Below, in pieces: positions 30,653 through 41,992 of a DNA stretch of 64,000 nt; position 1 is the first letter of the stretch; the number at the start of each line of letters is the position of its first letter. The translations under genes were made by a program, and so were the position numbers. Source of the stretch: Galeruca laticollis. Its lineage: Eukaryota > Arthropoda > Insecta > Coleoptera > Chrysomelidae. Location: NCBI GenBank assembly GCA_963921935.1, contig OY998179.1, forward strand, positions 27,277,114-27,341,113, given 5' to 3'. Under the pieces are notes generated by a model. The model ran no database searches. It saw only the letters and a list, made by a program, of their open reading frames with translations, and was not told the origin of the DNA.

Positions 30653-31630
30653 AGTCCGGGAAAGTAAGGTCGAAAAATCTATTAACTATCAAAACTTTCC
30701 CATAACTGATTTTTCATTTTTAAATGAAAATATATTGACCCAGCATCACTCTCATAGATTGTCTAATAATATCCGCTGGAGCTTGCGACGCAGCTTGCAA
30801 GCACAGCTCGGACCACATAAAATTCAAGTGATTTATGCTCGTGTCATTTCTGGATGTGTTCTTACAAAATGAGATGAAAATTGAAGCAAATCTTATGCTC
30901 TTGAAGGTGACGTAAATAGTTTTTTAAGAAAAAAATTTTCCGATCTTAAATTTTCCAAAAATTGAAAAAATTTACGAAAATTATATTTTTGGTTGGTAAT
31001 TATAAATAAAATATTAATATCGAGGTCAAAACATAGAGGGCAAACTTCTAAAAATTTACATTTTTTCAGATTTGGAAAATTCAAAATGGCGGCTGTGCAA
31101 ATTGGAAACAAATTTTTATTTAATCGCGTCTAAATTTATGAACATTAACGATATTGAGAAACGGTTTGTTGCAATCGACAGAGTGAAAGTTATATTTTTA
31201 TAAATAACCTAAACAAAATTTTTAAAAATTTTTTTACATAAGTTTTTAGAACATTTACCGAAAATAAAAAATTTTACATCTAGTTTTTTCTCATTTTGGC
31301 GTTGAAAAATTTGTTTAAAATATGTTTTCACGTTATAAATATGTTTGTTTTTGAAAGACGAGTATTTTGAAAAAAAAAATTTCAGATGCGACTTTTACAA
31401 GCTGAGATAAACAAATTCAAAATCTGCTAGATACTGTCAAAATATTAATTGAAATTTTCAAATTTTGATCACTTCTTTAAGTTGTTGAATACCAACTCAA
31501 CTTAAACACAATTTTTCATTTTTCTACCGTTAATTGGCCATTCAAAGGAGAACAGTAATCCTAGCTCTCTCGGCCAAACGGTGCGGCGGCAGCTGCTTGG
31601 CGTTCTGGTGGGGGGTCAGCGCTCATTCTC
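30653..31630 (+). repeat. Left arm of the giant inverted repeat
   Basis: Contains ATATTGACCCAGCATCACTC and TTGCAATCGACAGAGTG, mirrored in the right arm. Small frames on either strand reflect AT-rich sequence only. Confidence 0.85.
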
Positions 31631-31660
31631 TTCGAACGCCCAAAAGACCCTTACTAACAT

Positions 31661-31981
31661 GACTGACGACATACTTGTACCCGACGAATTATTGAACATT
31701 ATTTCGTGTTCTTGTACCACAGGGTGCTCTACTACCAGGTGTGGTTGTAAAAAAGTTGGCATACATTGTACGATATTATGTAAAAATTGCGAAGGCACTG
31801 TTGTAACATCGAAATTGTAAGTACGGTATTTGACAATGACGATAATGAATCTCTGAGTGATGAGCTAAATTTTGATATGACTCAATTAGTTGATTGTGAA
31901 CTTGCAATTGATAATGACGAGGAAAATTGTACAGAGCCATTTCCTCAGAGTCCAAAAAGGGCGAGAATTTGTAGAAAATAG
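31661..31981 (+). pseudogene. Small cysteine-rich (CXC-like) protein end in the centre of the inverted repeat
   Basis: ATG at 31661 starts MTDDILVPDELLNIISCSCT. The Cys pattern CSCTTGCSTTRCGCKKVGIH then CTILCKNCEG resembles half of a tesmin/TSO1-type CXC motif. After a frame change near 31800 an acidic tail follows (VFDNDDNESLSDELNFDMTQ) and a basic end (SPKRARICRK) with its stop at 31979. I have seen this Cys pattern at the C-terminus of uncharacterised transposon-borne insect proteins. Here it is probably the tail of a lost larger protein, since no catalytic domain is present between the arms. Confidence 0.55.
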
Positions 31982-32189
31982 ATGTAAATTTGTAAATAAA
32001 TATTATTCTTAGTATCTACGTTTCGAATTATGTATAATATATATAATAAATGGATTTATAGATATAAATTATAAAAATCATTGTACCTTATTTCTAGCAA
32101 TATGTAATGGTTGATAATAACCATACTATTAGCAAACCACAAATGCAAAATTTTTACAAAGAAAACCAAAATAAAAGCTTGAGCTTCGT

Positions 32190-33116
32190 TCAACTGCGAA
32201 CGAGCACTGACCCCCCACCACAACGCCAAGCAGCTGCCGCCGCACCGTTTGGCCGAGTGAGCTAGGATTACTATTCTCTTTTGAATGGACCAATTGAATG
32301 TAGAAAAATGAAAATTTGTGTTGTTGAGATGGGATTCGACAACCTAGCGAAGTGATCAAAATTTGAAAATTTCAATCAATATTATCACAGAGTCTAACAG
32401 TTTTTTTAAATACTCGTCTTTCAAAGATGCACATATTTATAACGTGAAAACATATTTTAAACAAATTTTTCAACGCCAAAATGAGACAAAAACTAGATGT
32501 AAAAATTTTTATTTTCGGTAAATGTTCTAAAAAATTATGTAAGAAATTTTTTAAAAATTTTGTTTGTTATTTATAAAAATATAACTTTCACTCTGTCGAT
32601 TGCAACAAACCGTTTCTCAATATCGTTAATGTTCATAAATTTAGACGCGATTGAAAAAAAAATTTGTTTCCAATTTGCGCAGCCGCCATTTTGAATTTTC
32701 CAAATCTGAAAAAATGTAAATTTTTAGAAGTTTGCCCTCTATGTTTTGACCTCGATATTAATATTTTATTTATAATTACCAACCAAAAATATAATTATCG
32801 TAATTTTTTTCAATTTTTGAAAAATTTAAGATCGGAAATTTTTTTTAAAAAAACTATTTACATCACCTTCAATAGCATAAGATTTGCTTCAATTTTCATC
32901 TCTACGATTTTTTTGTAAGAACACATCCAGAAATGACACGAGCAAAAATCACTTGAATTTTAGGTGGTCTGAGCTGTGCTTGCAAGCTGCGTCCAAGCTC
33001 CAGCGGAAATTATTAGACAATCTAGGAGAGTGATGCTGGGTCAATATATTTTCATTTAAAAATGAAAAATCAATTAGGGGAAACTTTTGACTTTTATTTC
33101 ATTACTTTCCCGGACT
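32190..33116 (-). repeat. Right arm of the giant inverted repeat
   Basis: Inverse of the left arm. Ends TTACTTTCCCGGACT. Confidence 0.85.
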
Positions 33117-33842
33117 ATTATCTCCATTTTGATTTTCGTGTCGGTTGTTGGGTTTTGGCGGTAAGCCGACGATATTACCATGCAGAGGCGACACGCAATA
33201 TTACAAATATAAAATGTAAAAATTTTCAATACGAGAAGCTCTAGGTAATAAAACACAAGTTATTTTTGAAATATTCATATTTGATAGTCCAACAAACAAA
33301 CATTAATAATTTTTGATCTAAACTAATATCACCCAAATTGTGCGATTGCCACTGTACAAATTCATATTTTTATCTATTAGAGGTATTCATATCTCAACAA
33401 TTTGGCATTAAAAAATCACGAGAATTTGCTTATTATATCACTTTTAGTCGGAGCAGGATTTATTAATCTGGAAAAAGTATAAAAATATTCTCAAACTTCC
33501 TTTTTTTATAATTATTGTACATCATAGGAAATTCGAAAAATGTTTTTCGTTTCAAAATTAAATACTTTAATCAATCTGCGTTTTTTTTTAAATTCAGGAT
33601 TAAGTAACAGTACTGTTCCTTAGTGACACCGGGAGAACAGTATAACAAAGCTAGAACACATGAGGCTGTTTACAGAATTGCTTCCAGAGTGGATAAAAAT
33701 GTATATTCTTCTTCAATAAACAATAAAGTCTTTAAAAGCTATTTATTTCAAATGGAGAGACAGTAAAGGGACAGTTCGGATAAAGCTCAAACTTCAAAAT
33801 TTTAGAAAAAAAATTACATCGGTCGTAGAGGTACCGCTAATA
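33117..33842. other. No intact gene; likely decayed upstream part of a jerky-type transposase
   Basis: The left part is AT-rich and featureless. From about 33640 the plus strand has short readable bits (YRIASRVDKNVYSS) that cannot be assigned confidently. Confidence 0.35.
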
Positions 33843-34560
33843 ATGATTGTGTCTTTGCGCGCTTTTGTCCTTCCCTCCTCGAAGCTAGTGTTCGTTTTAA
33901 TTAGTCAGTCAGAAGGCAGTAAAGTACTTTTGTTTGTTAATAATGCACCAACTCATCCCACTAAAGGACTGTTCGAAATTGGAAATGGCCAGTTTAAAAC
34001 AATCTTTTTGCCGCCAAATGTTACAAGCTCGTTGCAACCAATGGAACAGTCTGTTATCGAAACCATGAAACGCCATTACAGGAGGCAACTTTTAAGGAAA
34101 TTTTTTGGTAGAGTGCGAAGACGAAGGTGTGTTGGGTAAACACAAAAAGATAAATTTGTAAGATTGCGCTTACATGGTGGCGGAAGCTAAGGCAGTCACA
34201 TTAGGAGACGCATGGTATAAGTTGAATGGAATATCAACTGAATAAGAGAAAGAAAGGGCAGGAGAAGATGAGGATGACGTGTCACTTGAGGGATTCAGAA
34301 ACATATTTTTGAAAATTCCTTGATGTACAGAAGTTCGTGCTGAATATACAGGAGATTTGATGGTGTGTGATTCGACAGACACTGGGTTTCAAATTCTAAG
34401 TGATGATGAACGTATTGAAAGTGTGAGAAAAGAAAATGTCGAGGAAGAAAATGACCTTAATGTCGAAGTTGAAGCAGAAACTGTGCCATCAGCCGGAGTG
34501 TGGCCATATGCAACTTCTCATTGTCAAGCAGATGCGCGACTAGGCTGCCCGAAAATGTAT
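33843..34560 (+). pseudogene. Tigger/jerky-type DDE transposase fragment
   Basis: The plus-strand frame includes VLLFVNNAPTHPTKGLFEIG and TIFLPPNVTSSLQPMEQSVI followed by ETMKRHYRRQLL. These are the second and third catalytic blocks of the jerky/Tigger family, with both Asp changed (Asn in VNNAP, Glu in QPMEQ). Frame breaks follow, then an acidic tail in 34357-34560 (DTGFQILSDDERIESVRKEN). It is more eroded than the unrelated Tigger-like copy at 1-1745. Confidence 0.75.
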
Positions 34561-34751
34561 GAATACATTCAAACAGCTTACTTTGACCGAGATGTTCTAC
34601 ACGCAATCACTTTCATTTACAGTACGGTATGTATATTTAATGCTTATATTACTGCTTTTTCATTTAATTAATTAAACGCTCTTTTTCTTTAAAAATGTAT
34701 GTTTTATTTTCTTCCATTTTCAACATACTGTACAATACAGTATACAGCTAT

Positions 34752-34818
34752 GAACATTTTTTGGAAAAAATCCAATTATCCTAATGGGGTTTGGTTTCGG
34801 ATAATTGGAATTCTACTG
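34752..34818 (+). repeat. Right TIR of the Tigger-type element
   Basis: Ends TCGGATAATTGGAATTCTACTG followed by TA. The inverse reads CAGTAGAATTCCAATTATCC, the pogo/Tigger TIR style with a TA target duplication. The left TIR was not found. Confidence 0.7.
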
Positions 34819-34820
34819 TA

Positions 34821-35605
34821 TTTCATTTGGTTAACTTTTTCACATCTCGTTGCATTCAGGAAATGTTAGAAAATATTTGATTATCCATGGATATTCCTAA
34901 AAGTAAACTGTAATATAGCACAATCTTAAATCTACATATTTTTTCCAAAATAAGTTATCATAAATCCTGCCCCGTAAATGGCAACAATTTGTGTAAAAAG
35001 TGCGAGCATTACGAACATAGTTTGTTCACAATAAAAAGTATATAGCAAAAAATTACAACCTTTAGAAAAAACTTAAAGGCTATTACAGAAAAGTAACATG
35101 TATCTTTTAAAACCATCCTTCAATATTTGTATAAATTCTTATTGATGGGTTATAAAATTAATGCAAATACTGAAATTTATCTAGGTTGTGGTTTCTATTG
35201 TGCCCATTATTATTTGTTTCAACAACAAAATGTAAGTGTCAAGCATATTTTGATACATTAATATTTTTTTTGAATTTGTGAATACTTTGAACATAATTAT
35301 TAAGTACGTTTAATTACCTAATGTATATTTGAGCTAATCTACTAATAGTAAATATGACTAGATCGATTCAACATGAGATATATCGAAGAATAATATTTGG
35401 ATCAACTAGACATTTGTTATTGTCGGAGGGAATAGTCTTAGGTGGACAAACAATTGTAAAAACTCTTCAAATATAAGCTATTAATTTATATAATTCTTTG
35501 TGTATATCAAAATAATTTTTTAATTGGCGGGTAATTTGAGGTTTGCTATTGGAATTGAAAATGATTATTTGTGTAATCACGCATATTTAATGAACAATAA
35601 ACAAA
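34821..35605. other. No recognised gene
   Basis: AT-rich intergenic sequence. No motif or frame of note on either strand. Confidence 0.4.
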
Positions 35606-35991
35606 ATTGTATAGACATGCAGAAGAATTAAAACCCAACTATAAATTTGGACCGAGAGACAAGAAGTTTGCTCACTGGGTGGTGGAAGCCAATGCGAAAG
35701 CAAGAAAAATACTTGTTGAGGAAGAACGAGTTTACATTAAATGTAAAAGATCACGTTAAGGTTCTTAGATGCTATAAATATCTAAAATATGGGCATCTAC
35801 AACACTGCAGTGGCGGATCCAACTGTGACAAAGATCATGATACTAGGAATTGCAACAGTTCGGAACTAAAATGCTATAATCGCTCTCAGGTAAGAATTTT
35901 GGTAGACAAGCATGATGCGAGTTCAAACAAGTATCCGACATATATGAAAATGATCAGAGAACTAGTTTCGAATAGTGATTATGATCAATAA
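35606..35991 (+). pseudogene. LINE ORF1 fragment with zinc knuckles
   Basis: An upstream frame carries YKFGPRDKKFAHWVVEANAK and ILVEEERVYIK. After a shift near 35735 it continues as NVKDHVKVLRCYKYLKYGHL with a CCHC-type pattern, DHDTRNCN, then HDASSNKYPTYMKMIRELVS. Typical of ORF1 of R1/LOA/I-type LINEs. Cys substitutions and the shift show decay. No RT follows. Confidence 0.65.
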
Positions 35992-37002
35992 GCTCATATT
36001 AATTTATATATAAATTATAAGAACACGAGAAGGAATTACGCGTTATTAATTTGTTACTTGTTTATGTTTAATTTTAATTTAATAATTGTTGCTGTTGATG
36101 TTAAAAGTAAATAATGTTTTAGTTTTTTCATAGAATATTAACTTACGTCGCAAAAATTGTCGAGATCTCTTTGAATATTTGTATCTTTTGTAAAGAGAAA
36201 GATAATTAATCAAACAACAGAATATTGAGAAATGCTTAGTTTTTCTAATCATCTTCAAAGAAATTTACGGTATATAAGTATTGTTTCAATCCACCCGGTA
36301 TACTAAACTGTCAAATTTATTTTTACAAAAATTTAAAATACTTGTGATAATTTCAATGAATTTCCTACAATGTGCCAAAAAAATCATTTTAATCGGTTGA
36401 AAATTAAAAGAGTTATTCTAAATCAAAAATAAGCAAAATTTTAATTGTAGCGTTAATTTGATCAATGAGTATGTTTAGTCAGTCTGCAAGAATGGCACTT
36501 ATTTGATACCTTCGTCCTGCACCACTGAACGTCAATTAAAAACAGCTTTATACCTGTGTGATATAAGGGGAAATTATAGTGGATTGGAAATTTAATTTAC
36601 GTATTTGACAAGTTTTTACAATTGAAAGTTAAATTGGAAATAAGAACAGATTACATTGAGAGATTATACACACAACTTAGTCCAAACATTTGATATTTAC
36701 AATTTGAAACTAAGCTTCAGTTTCCAGGACTTCTATAGAGGTTTTATTTACAGGTTTACATAAAAAATATTTGTCGATCGAATAGATTTACAAATAGTTT
36801 AAATACTAGTATCAGCGCAATTCCCTGAAATATTTATTGAGATATCTGATGAGAGATAACCTATTGTACCTCAATAACGACATCCAGTAGCATATTTGTA
36901 TTGAGCACATTTCACCATTTACGAGTACTTATTATAAGATAGCCCCACAAACATTCAGAGAGATGTAAGGGGGATAGAGTGCCATAACTGTTAGGTTACT
37001 TA
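35992..37002. other. No recognised gene
   Basis: AT-rich intergenic sequence with no persuasive frame, TIR or tandem array. Confidence 0.4.
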
Positions 37003-37312
37003 TACCCGATTTCAACAACTAATTTCTAAAACTTAGGAATTCTTCAACTAAATATCCGTTTCACCACGCAAAAAGTGATACAACACTTGTAGGTAATACC
37101 TAACATTAGGACAGCTGACAACCCTCACCTAAAGCCATAAAGTTTTTAGGTAATACTTATCCTTAAAAGTTCGTTTATAGTCGTGTTTGAGAGGTTAAAT
37201 ATATTTCGGTTTATTTGTATTAGAGCACGATGAAACGCATATTTCATTTAGGAATTCCAAAATCCGGTTTAGGTATTACCAAACTTTAGAAATTAGTTGG
37301 TGAAATCGGGTA
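37003..37312. mobile_element. ~310-bp MITE
   Basis: The left end TACCCGATTTCAACAACTAA is mirrored at the right end (TTAGTTGGTGAAATCGGGTA). The match runs about 30 bp with one mismatch. Inside, AGGTAATACC-like words recur in both orientations. Non-coding. No clean duplication (TTA against TTT). It abuts the 3' tail of the LINE to the right. Confidence 0.7.
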
Positions 37313-37342
37313 TTTAATAATAATAATAATGGCTTAAAATCC

Positions 37343-39590
37343 CTAGTGGGGTTGCGCCTCAAAAATGCTCTCTAGATCCTCTTTTTGGGGTGGATCAATC
37401 CCCATATTCCATGTCCACACTTTCTCGCTTATTTCCCGCCACAACTTTCTGTTTCCTGTCTTCTCCTGCCAGTTTCCAACTCCTACTCTTCTTAGGTAAC
37501 CCTCCACCTCCTTTAACAATTCTGCCCTAGGCCTGCCACGTCTTTTTCTACCACCAGGATCCCATTGTATCATATTGTATGCTATAGATTTTGTTCCTTC
37601 TCTCCATACAAGCCCCAACCACTTCGCTGAACTTTGATCTTCGCCATTGAGTTCATCAGTTATTTCTCGGTTCGTTCTTATCCTATATTCCCCTTAACTA
37701 ATTGTTCCTGGGCCCATTATTGGTCTAATTACCTCTCTTTCCGTTCTTCTCAATTTCTCCCCATCATTTTTCGCTAGTGTCATTGTTTCAGCTGAGTACA
37801 TCCTTACTGGTCTAATAATCGTTTTATATATATTGATCTTCGTTCGTTTTGTGAGTATTTTACTTTTCAATAACCTCTTGTTAGCATGGAAGGCTCTATT
37901 TATATTAATTATTTTTTTTCAATCTCAGTATTCCTGTTTCCTTTATTATTGATCATAACGCCAAGGTACTTAAACTTTTCTACCTTTCCACCTTGACATT
38001 GTTTTCCAAATCTCATTATTTTTGTTTTCATTGATTTTTAAACCCATCCGGTTTTCCTTTGTGACCATCTCGCTTAACATTGTCTCCATTATAGATCTTC
38101 TCTTGGTTACAAGTACTATATCATCAGCGTAGGCGATTATTTGTCCCACACTTTACCTTAAATTCCCTTTATGAACTTTCCTCATTATGTGTTCTATGCT
38201 AAGTTGAATAGTGTTGCCGATAGCAAGTCTCACTCTCCATTGTTAATCACAAACTCATCAGATTCTCCTTTAGGTGTTAGTATGGTGACCCTTGTTTCGT
38301 TCATAGTCATCCTGATTAGTCTTCGCAGTTTTGCATCTACTCCTTGTTCTTTTCGTGCTGTCAATAGGTGGTTTTTTTTTGAGTCAAAGGCCTGTTGAAA
38401 ATCTACGAAAAGCATTTCTATGTATATCTGGTGTTTATGTGTTTTTTTCATTATTTTATTGTATGTAATGCGTCTGTTGTCGATCTACCCTGTGTGAATC
38501 CACATTGATATTGTCCTAATATTTCTAGAGTGCTATTAGCTAATCGTTTTTGTATTGCTGTTGATAGAATCTTATATGAAACGTCTAATAGTAATACCCC
38601 TATAGTTACTGCATTGATATTGATCACCTTTCTTGTGTATAGTAATAATTTGTTCGATTTCCCATTCTTTTGGCATCCTTTCCTCAAACCACATTTTCCA
38701 GATTAGTTGATATATTCTTTCATGAAGTTTGATTTCTCCATACTTTATCAGCTCTATGCTTATTTCATCTTGACCAGGTGCTTTTCCGTTTCTCATAGTT
38801 TATGATTTCCTTAACTTCTTCTATTGTTATTTCTTTTGATAAGGCTCGTTGATCATTCTCCTCCTGTTCTTCGCCCTCTTCTGTGTTTGGTTCATTTAGC
38901 AAGTCTTTAAAGTAATCTGTCCATATTTGTTTATATTGGTAGTCTTCTTCTGTCAGCCAGCCTTCTTTAACCTTTATTCCCTTGACATTTCCTTTGTATG
39001 TTTTATTAGCTTCGTTTACTTTTTTGTAGAAACTCTTTGCATTTCTATTTCAACTTTCTTTACATAATCGCTGTCCATTATCATTTGTTCTTTCATGTAG
39101 TTTCTTTTCCTGCTATTTGGTTTAGATATTCCTCCTTTCCTATTTGAGCATTGAAATCTCGCAAAATTAATAGTGTATCTTGCTTCAGAATATTCTCTAT
39201 TTCTTCTGCTACTCTTTCATAAAGTTCTTTTTTGTCCTCCTTGTTACTGTTCTCAGTTGGGGTATACACATTTAATACAGACATGTTGGATGGTTTTGCT
39301 TCAATTCTTAAGTATGCTAGCCTTTCATTTACTGGTCTAAATTCCAGTACTTTTTGTCTTAATTCCCCAAAAATCATGAAACCTACTCCATACTCACCTT
39401 GTGTATCATTACCTGAGTATCGAAAGCTAAAATGTTCATTTTCTATAATTCCTTACCCCTTCCGTCTTGTTTCCTATACTGCCGCGATATATGCTTCATA
39501 CTTTCTTAATTCTACGCCAATCTCTTGCATCTTTCCTCTTCTTACCATTGTTCTAACATTCCATGTACATATTTTCATCACTTTTTTCCT
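37343..39590 (-). pseudogene. LINE ORF2 remnant: endonuclease and reverse transcriptase
   Basis: Endonuclease pieces: VNERLAYLRIEAKPSNMSVL and LLILRDFNAQIGKEEY (39377-39093). RT pieces: MRNGKAPGQDEISIELIKYG, WEIEQIITIHKKGDQYQCSN, LGQYQCGFTQGRSTTDALHT, MLFVDFQQAFDSKK, and the catalytic AYADDIVLVTKR at about 38140. C-terminus: GGRKRRGRPRAELLKEVEGY (37618-37343). At least six frames are needed, so it is not functional. RT style is close to RTE-type insect elements. Confidence 0.8.
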
Positions 39591-39689
39591 GCTACGTTTT
39601 ATATTTAGTTTTTTTTTGTTCGTTTTTATGTTGACTTTCTTTGTTAGTTATCAATAATTCATTTCCTTCTTCATGCCGGGTCGATAACC

Positions 39690-40560
39690 TTTGTTTTACA
39701 TTGTCTTTTATATTATATTTAACTACTATTTTTCAAGTTTTCCTTCTCTCTTGTTCCATTTCCCCTCCTCACCATTCACCATTACTTTGTTGTATCCAAT
39801 TTTTGTCTTTTTCCATTTCCTTTTTCAGTATTGGCAAAGTATCTTACTAGTTTCTGTTTCTCTCTCTCTTTCTTCCCTATGTCCTCTTTAATATATACTC
39901 TATCTCGTGCCATAGTCCTTAGCTTTGTTTTATTCTCCATAACTTTTGTTTTGTCCTCCTCGCCTTCTAGCTGTATCAAGCAGGTTTTTTGGTCCTATCT
40001 TTGTAGCCGACTTAATGTGAGTTTCCACTTCTATGTATTGTTTTAAGAATTTTTCCATACGATCTTTCAGCATTCCTTCAACTTCTGTATCTACCAATAG
40101 ACCACTCATTACTATATTATTTTTTTCTTGTCCAATTCTATCTATTCTATGTCCTTTTGAATGTCTTAGTCCTTCTTAGATTTTTGCATTTTCTGTTTTT
40201 ATTTGCTAATTTTCTTCCCTTAATCTTGCGTTTTCCTCTCCTAATTTAAGTATTTCCTCGGAGAAATGTTTTTGTTCCGTTTTTATCGGATGTATTTTGT
40301 TTATTGTTTCCTGTTGTTCCCATTTGACATCCTTAATTTCTTTTTTTATTTCTGTTTTCGTGTCTTCCATATTACTTTTCATTTGCAGTTTTAATTCTTC
40401 CAGTATCTTTTAAATTTATTCCGTTGGAACTTCTTTATATTAGTTTCTCTCAGTACAGGCGATCTTCCGAGTAGTTTGTTTTTTCTAAATGTTTTTTCTC
40501 CTTCCTCAAAGGAGTTATCGTGCTCTGGCTTTTCTCTTTTCCTACTAATCCAGCAATCGT
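39690..40560 (-). pseudogene. LINE ORF1 remnant, coiled-coil type
   Basis: Minus-strand pieces rich in Lys/Glu heptads (KLQMKSNMEDTKTEIKKEIK, EEILKLGEENARLREEN). Then NNIVMSGLLVDTEV and, in frame 39979-39782, MIQLEGEEDKTKVMENKTKL. The same order as ORF1 of the LINE at 50556-51230, though heavily eroded. Confidence 0.6.
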
Positions 40561-40658
40561 GTATTAGCATCCAAAATTAGGCATTTTGAATGAAATAGTG
40601 AAATATTACTTAGAAAAGTGAGAAATATAATTTACTGAACACACTAACCTCTACCAAT

Positions 40659-40747
40659 ACACCAACACTCACTATACTGTCTAAGACGCGTTTCGATAAC
40701 CAAGTTATCGTCTTCAGAGACCGAATGGTAATTGTGAGTGTTGGTGT
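40659..40747 (-). ncRNA. Foldback with hammerhead-ribozyme-like core
   Basis: Outer arms ACACCAACACTCAC (40659-40672) and its inverse (40734-40747). Inside, the minus strand has CTGAAGA (40717-40711), a GATAAC-TTG-GTTATC hairpin, GAAAC and GCGTC (40694-40685). This is the order of conserved blocks in the minimal hammerheads of Penelope-like elements (CUGANGA, stem II, GAAAC-loop-GUC). One extra C follows CTGAAGA, and stem I is weak (GTCT with AGAC). Similarity is by eye, and cleavage activity is unproven. Confidence 0.4.
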
Positions 40748-41992
40748 AGTGAATAGTGGGTTCAGTATGAATATGGCCAACGGTTACAGTAATTCCAACT
40801 TAAATGTAATTTAGAAAATGTTGTGCAAACAAAATGATAAAAAGGATCAAGACGTTTGTATATGTTTGGACTGAACTGCCTCTATGCAATGTAGGCAAGA
40901 ATTTTAAAGTGTTGCATTTGTCTCAGTGTGTTGAGAGGGGATGTGTTTGTAATATTCTGTAGGTTTTCTATTGAGGAAGTTGTGAATACGCCCGTAGAAA
41001 GTTGACTGACGAATACATAAGTTGTTACAAATATGCTACCTGGTAAACGGTTGTTTATTGAAATCATCTGATTGTGTTTTGTAATTAAGTTTCATGGAAC
41101 TCTCCCACTGTAGTTTTGATAATTTTTTAATGATTATCAACTGTTCATCTTCCAAAAAAACGCGTCGTACATTTGAAGCTACAAAAATTCTACTACTTGC
41201 ACCATTAGTTCTATACATTATAATAAAAAAAATTATTATTATCTTTCACCTAAGAATTTGCAATTTATAAGGTTTTCCATATTTCAAAGCGATCTACCTA
41301 CACCACATATGTTTAAAAATGGACGAATTTCGAAAACGTTTTTAAATATATTATTCTTGACATATCATTCTTACATTCTAAATATTCTGGACGAAAAAGT
41401 CAGATCACAAACAGGATTTAAGTATAATGTAATTTGATAAGTAACCAAAGGTCAACCTTTAATTGAAGCAATAAACATATACAGTTGTATAAAATTTTCT
41501 TTTTACTCAAACAACTTCAATTCTTCATTATCGCGAACAGGTTGAGAAATTTAAAATGATGAAAATATTAGACTATCTATTTATAGTCCAGTACCAGTAG
41601 AGAGGAACTCATATTTTCAACATAGACCTTTGCGGGTAATAGGGGAAAGGAAAATGACGAGTCATAGGCGTGCAGTATTATTAAAAATAGTTTTTAGAGT
41701 TTTAGAACGAATTGGTTGTCAAACAAATTATTTTCTTATTTTAAAGATGTAATAAACAATTCAATAAAAAGATCAATTTAGGTGTCGAGCCTTTGTACTG
41801 TACAGTTGTGGCCTCCGAAACGATAAGTAAAATAAGTAGTTAAAAACTAATTAGTGTATATTTCAAAGTGAATCAAAACAGTTAGAATCTCAATAAAACA
41901 ACAATTAATAACTAAAAGTGGAACTGAATCTGGAATCAGATATAAATATTTTGTCAGATCCGTATTAAGGTAAACTTAAATGATACTTAAAA
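40748..41992. other. No recognised gene
   Basis: Two adjacent minus-strand frames (41218-41036, 41067-40882) flow into each other but match nothing I know. They may belong to the element carrying the hammerhead-like motif. The rest is AT-rich. Confidence 0.35.

Larger units (their letters stand above)
30653..33116 (+). mobile_element. Giant inverted-repeat element, arms of ~0.95 kb around a ~560-bp centre
   Basis: The termini are AGTCCGGGAAAGTAA at 30653 and its exact complement ending at 33116. Arms run to about 31630 and from about 32190. They match throughout with scattered substitutions and small indels; the left arm has a ~45-bp extra stretch near 31390-31435. The inner ends are GC-rich (CGGTGCGGCGGCAGCTGCTT). 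If TAGTCC...GGACTA is the true terminus, TTA flanks both sides (30649-30651 and 33118-33120), a possible 3-bp duplication. The centre holds a Cys-rich frame. It resembles a foldback or long-TIR DNA element. The superfamily is unknown to me. Confidence 0.85.
37314..40560 (-). mobile_element. Decayed two-ORF LINE, RTE-like RT
   Basis: Minus strand: coiled-coil ORF1 remnants at about 40560-39690, endonuclease-RT remnants from about 39590 to 37343, and a short (ATT)n tail at 37316-37330 as the 3' end. Stops and shifts occur throughout. Similar in layout to the intact LINE at 47302-51702 but a different family. Confidence 0.8.

Noticed and set aside
30893..31111. 72-residue frame present in both arms of the giant palindrome
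   Set aside because: Conserved only because the arms are inverted copies; AT-rich composition, no start context and no domain.
39232..40046. Overlapping plus-strand hydrophobic frames that look like membrane proteins
   Set aside because: Antisense of Lys/Glu-rich LINE ORF1 and endonuclease sequence, which reads as Phe/Leu/Ser-rich. The same effect produces the plus frames at 48027-49418 and 50686-51330.
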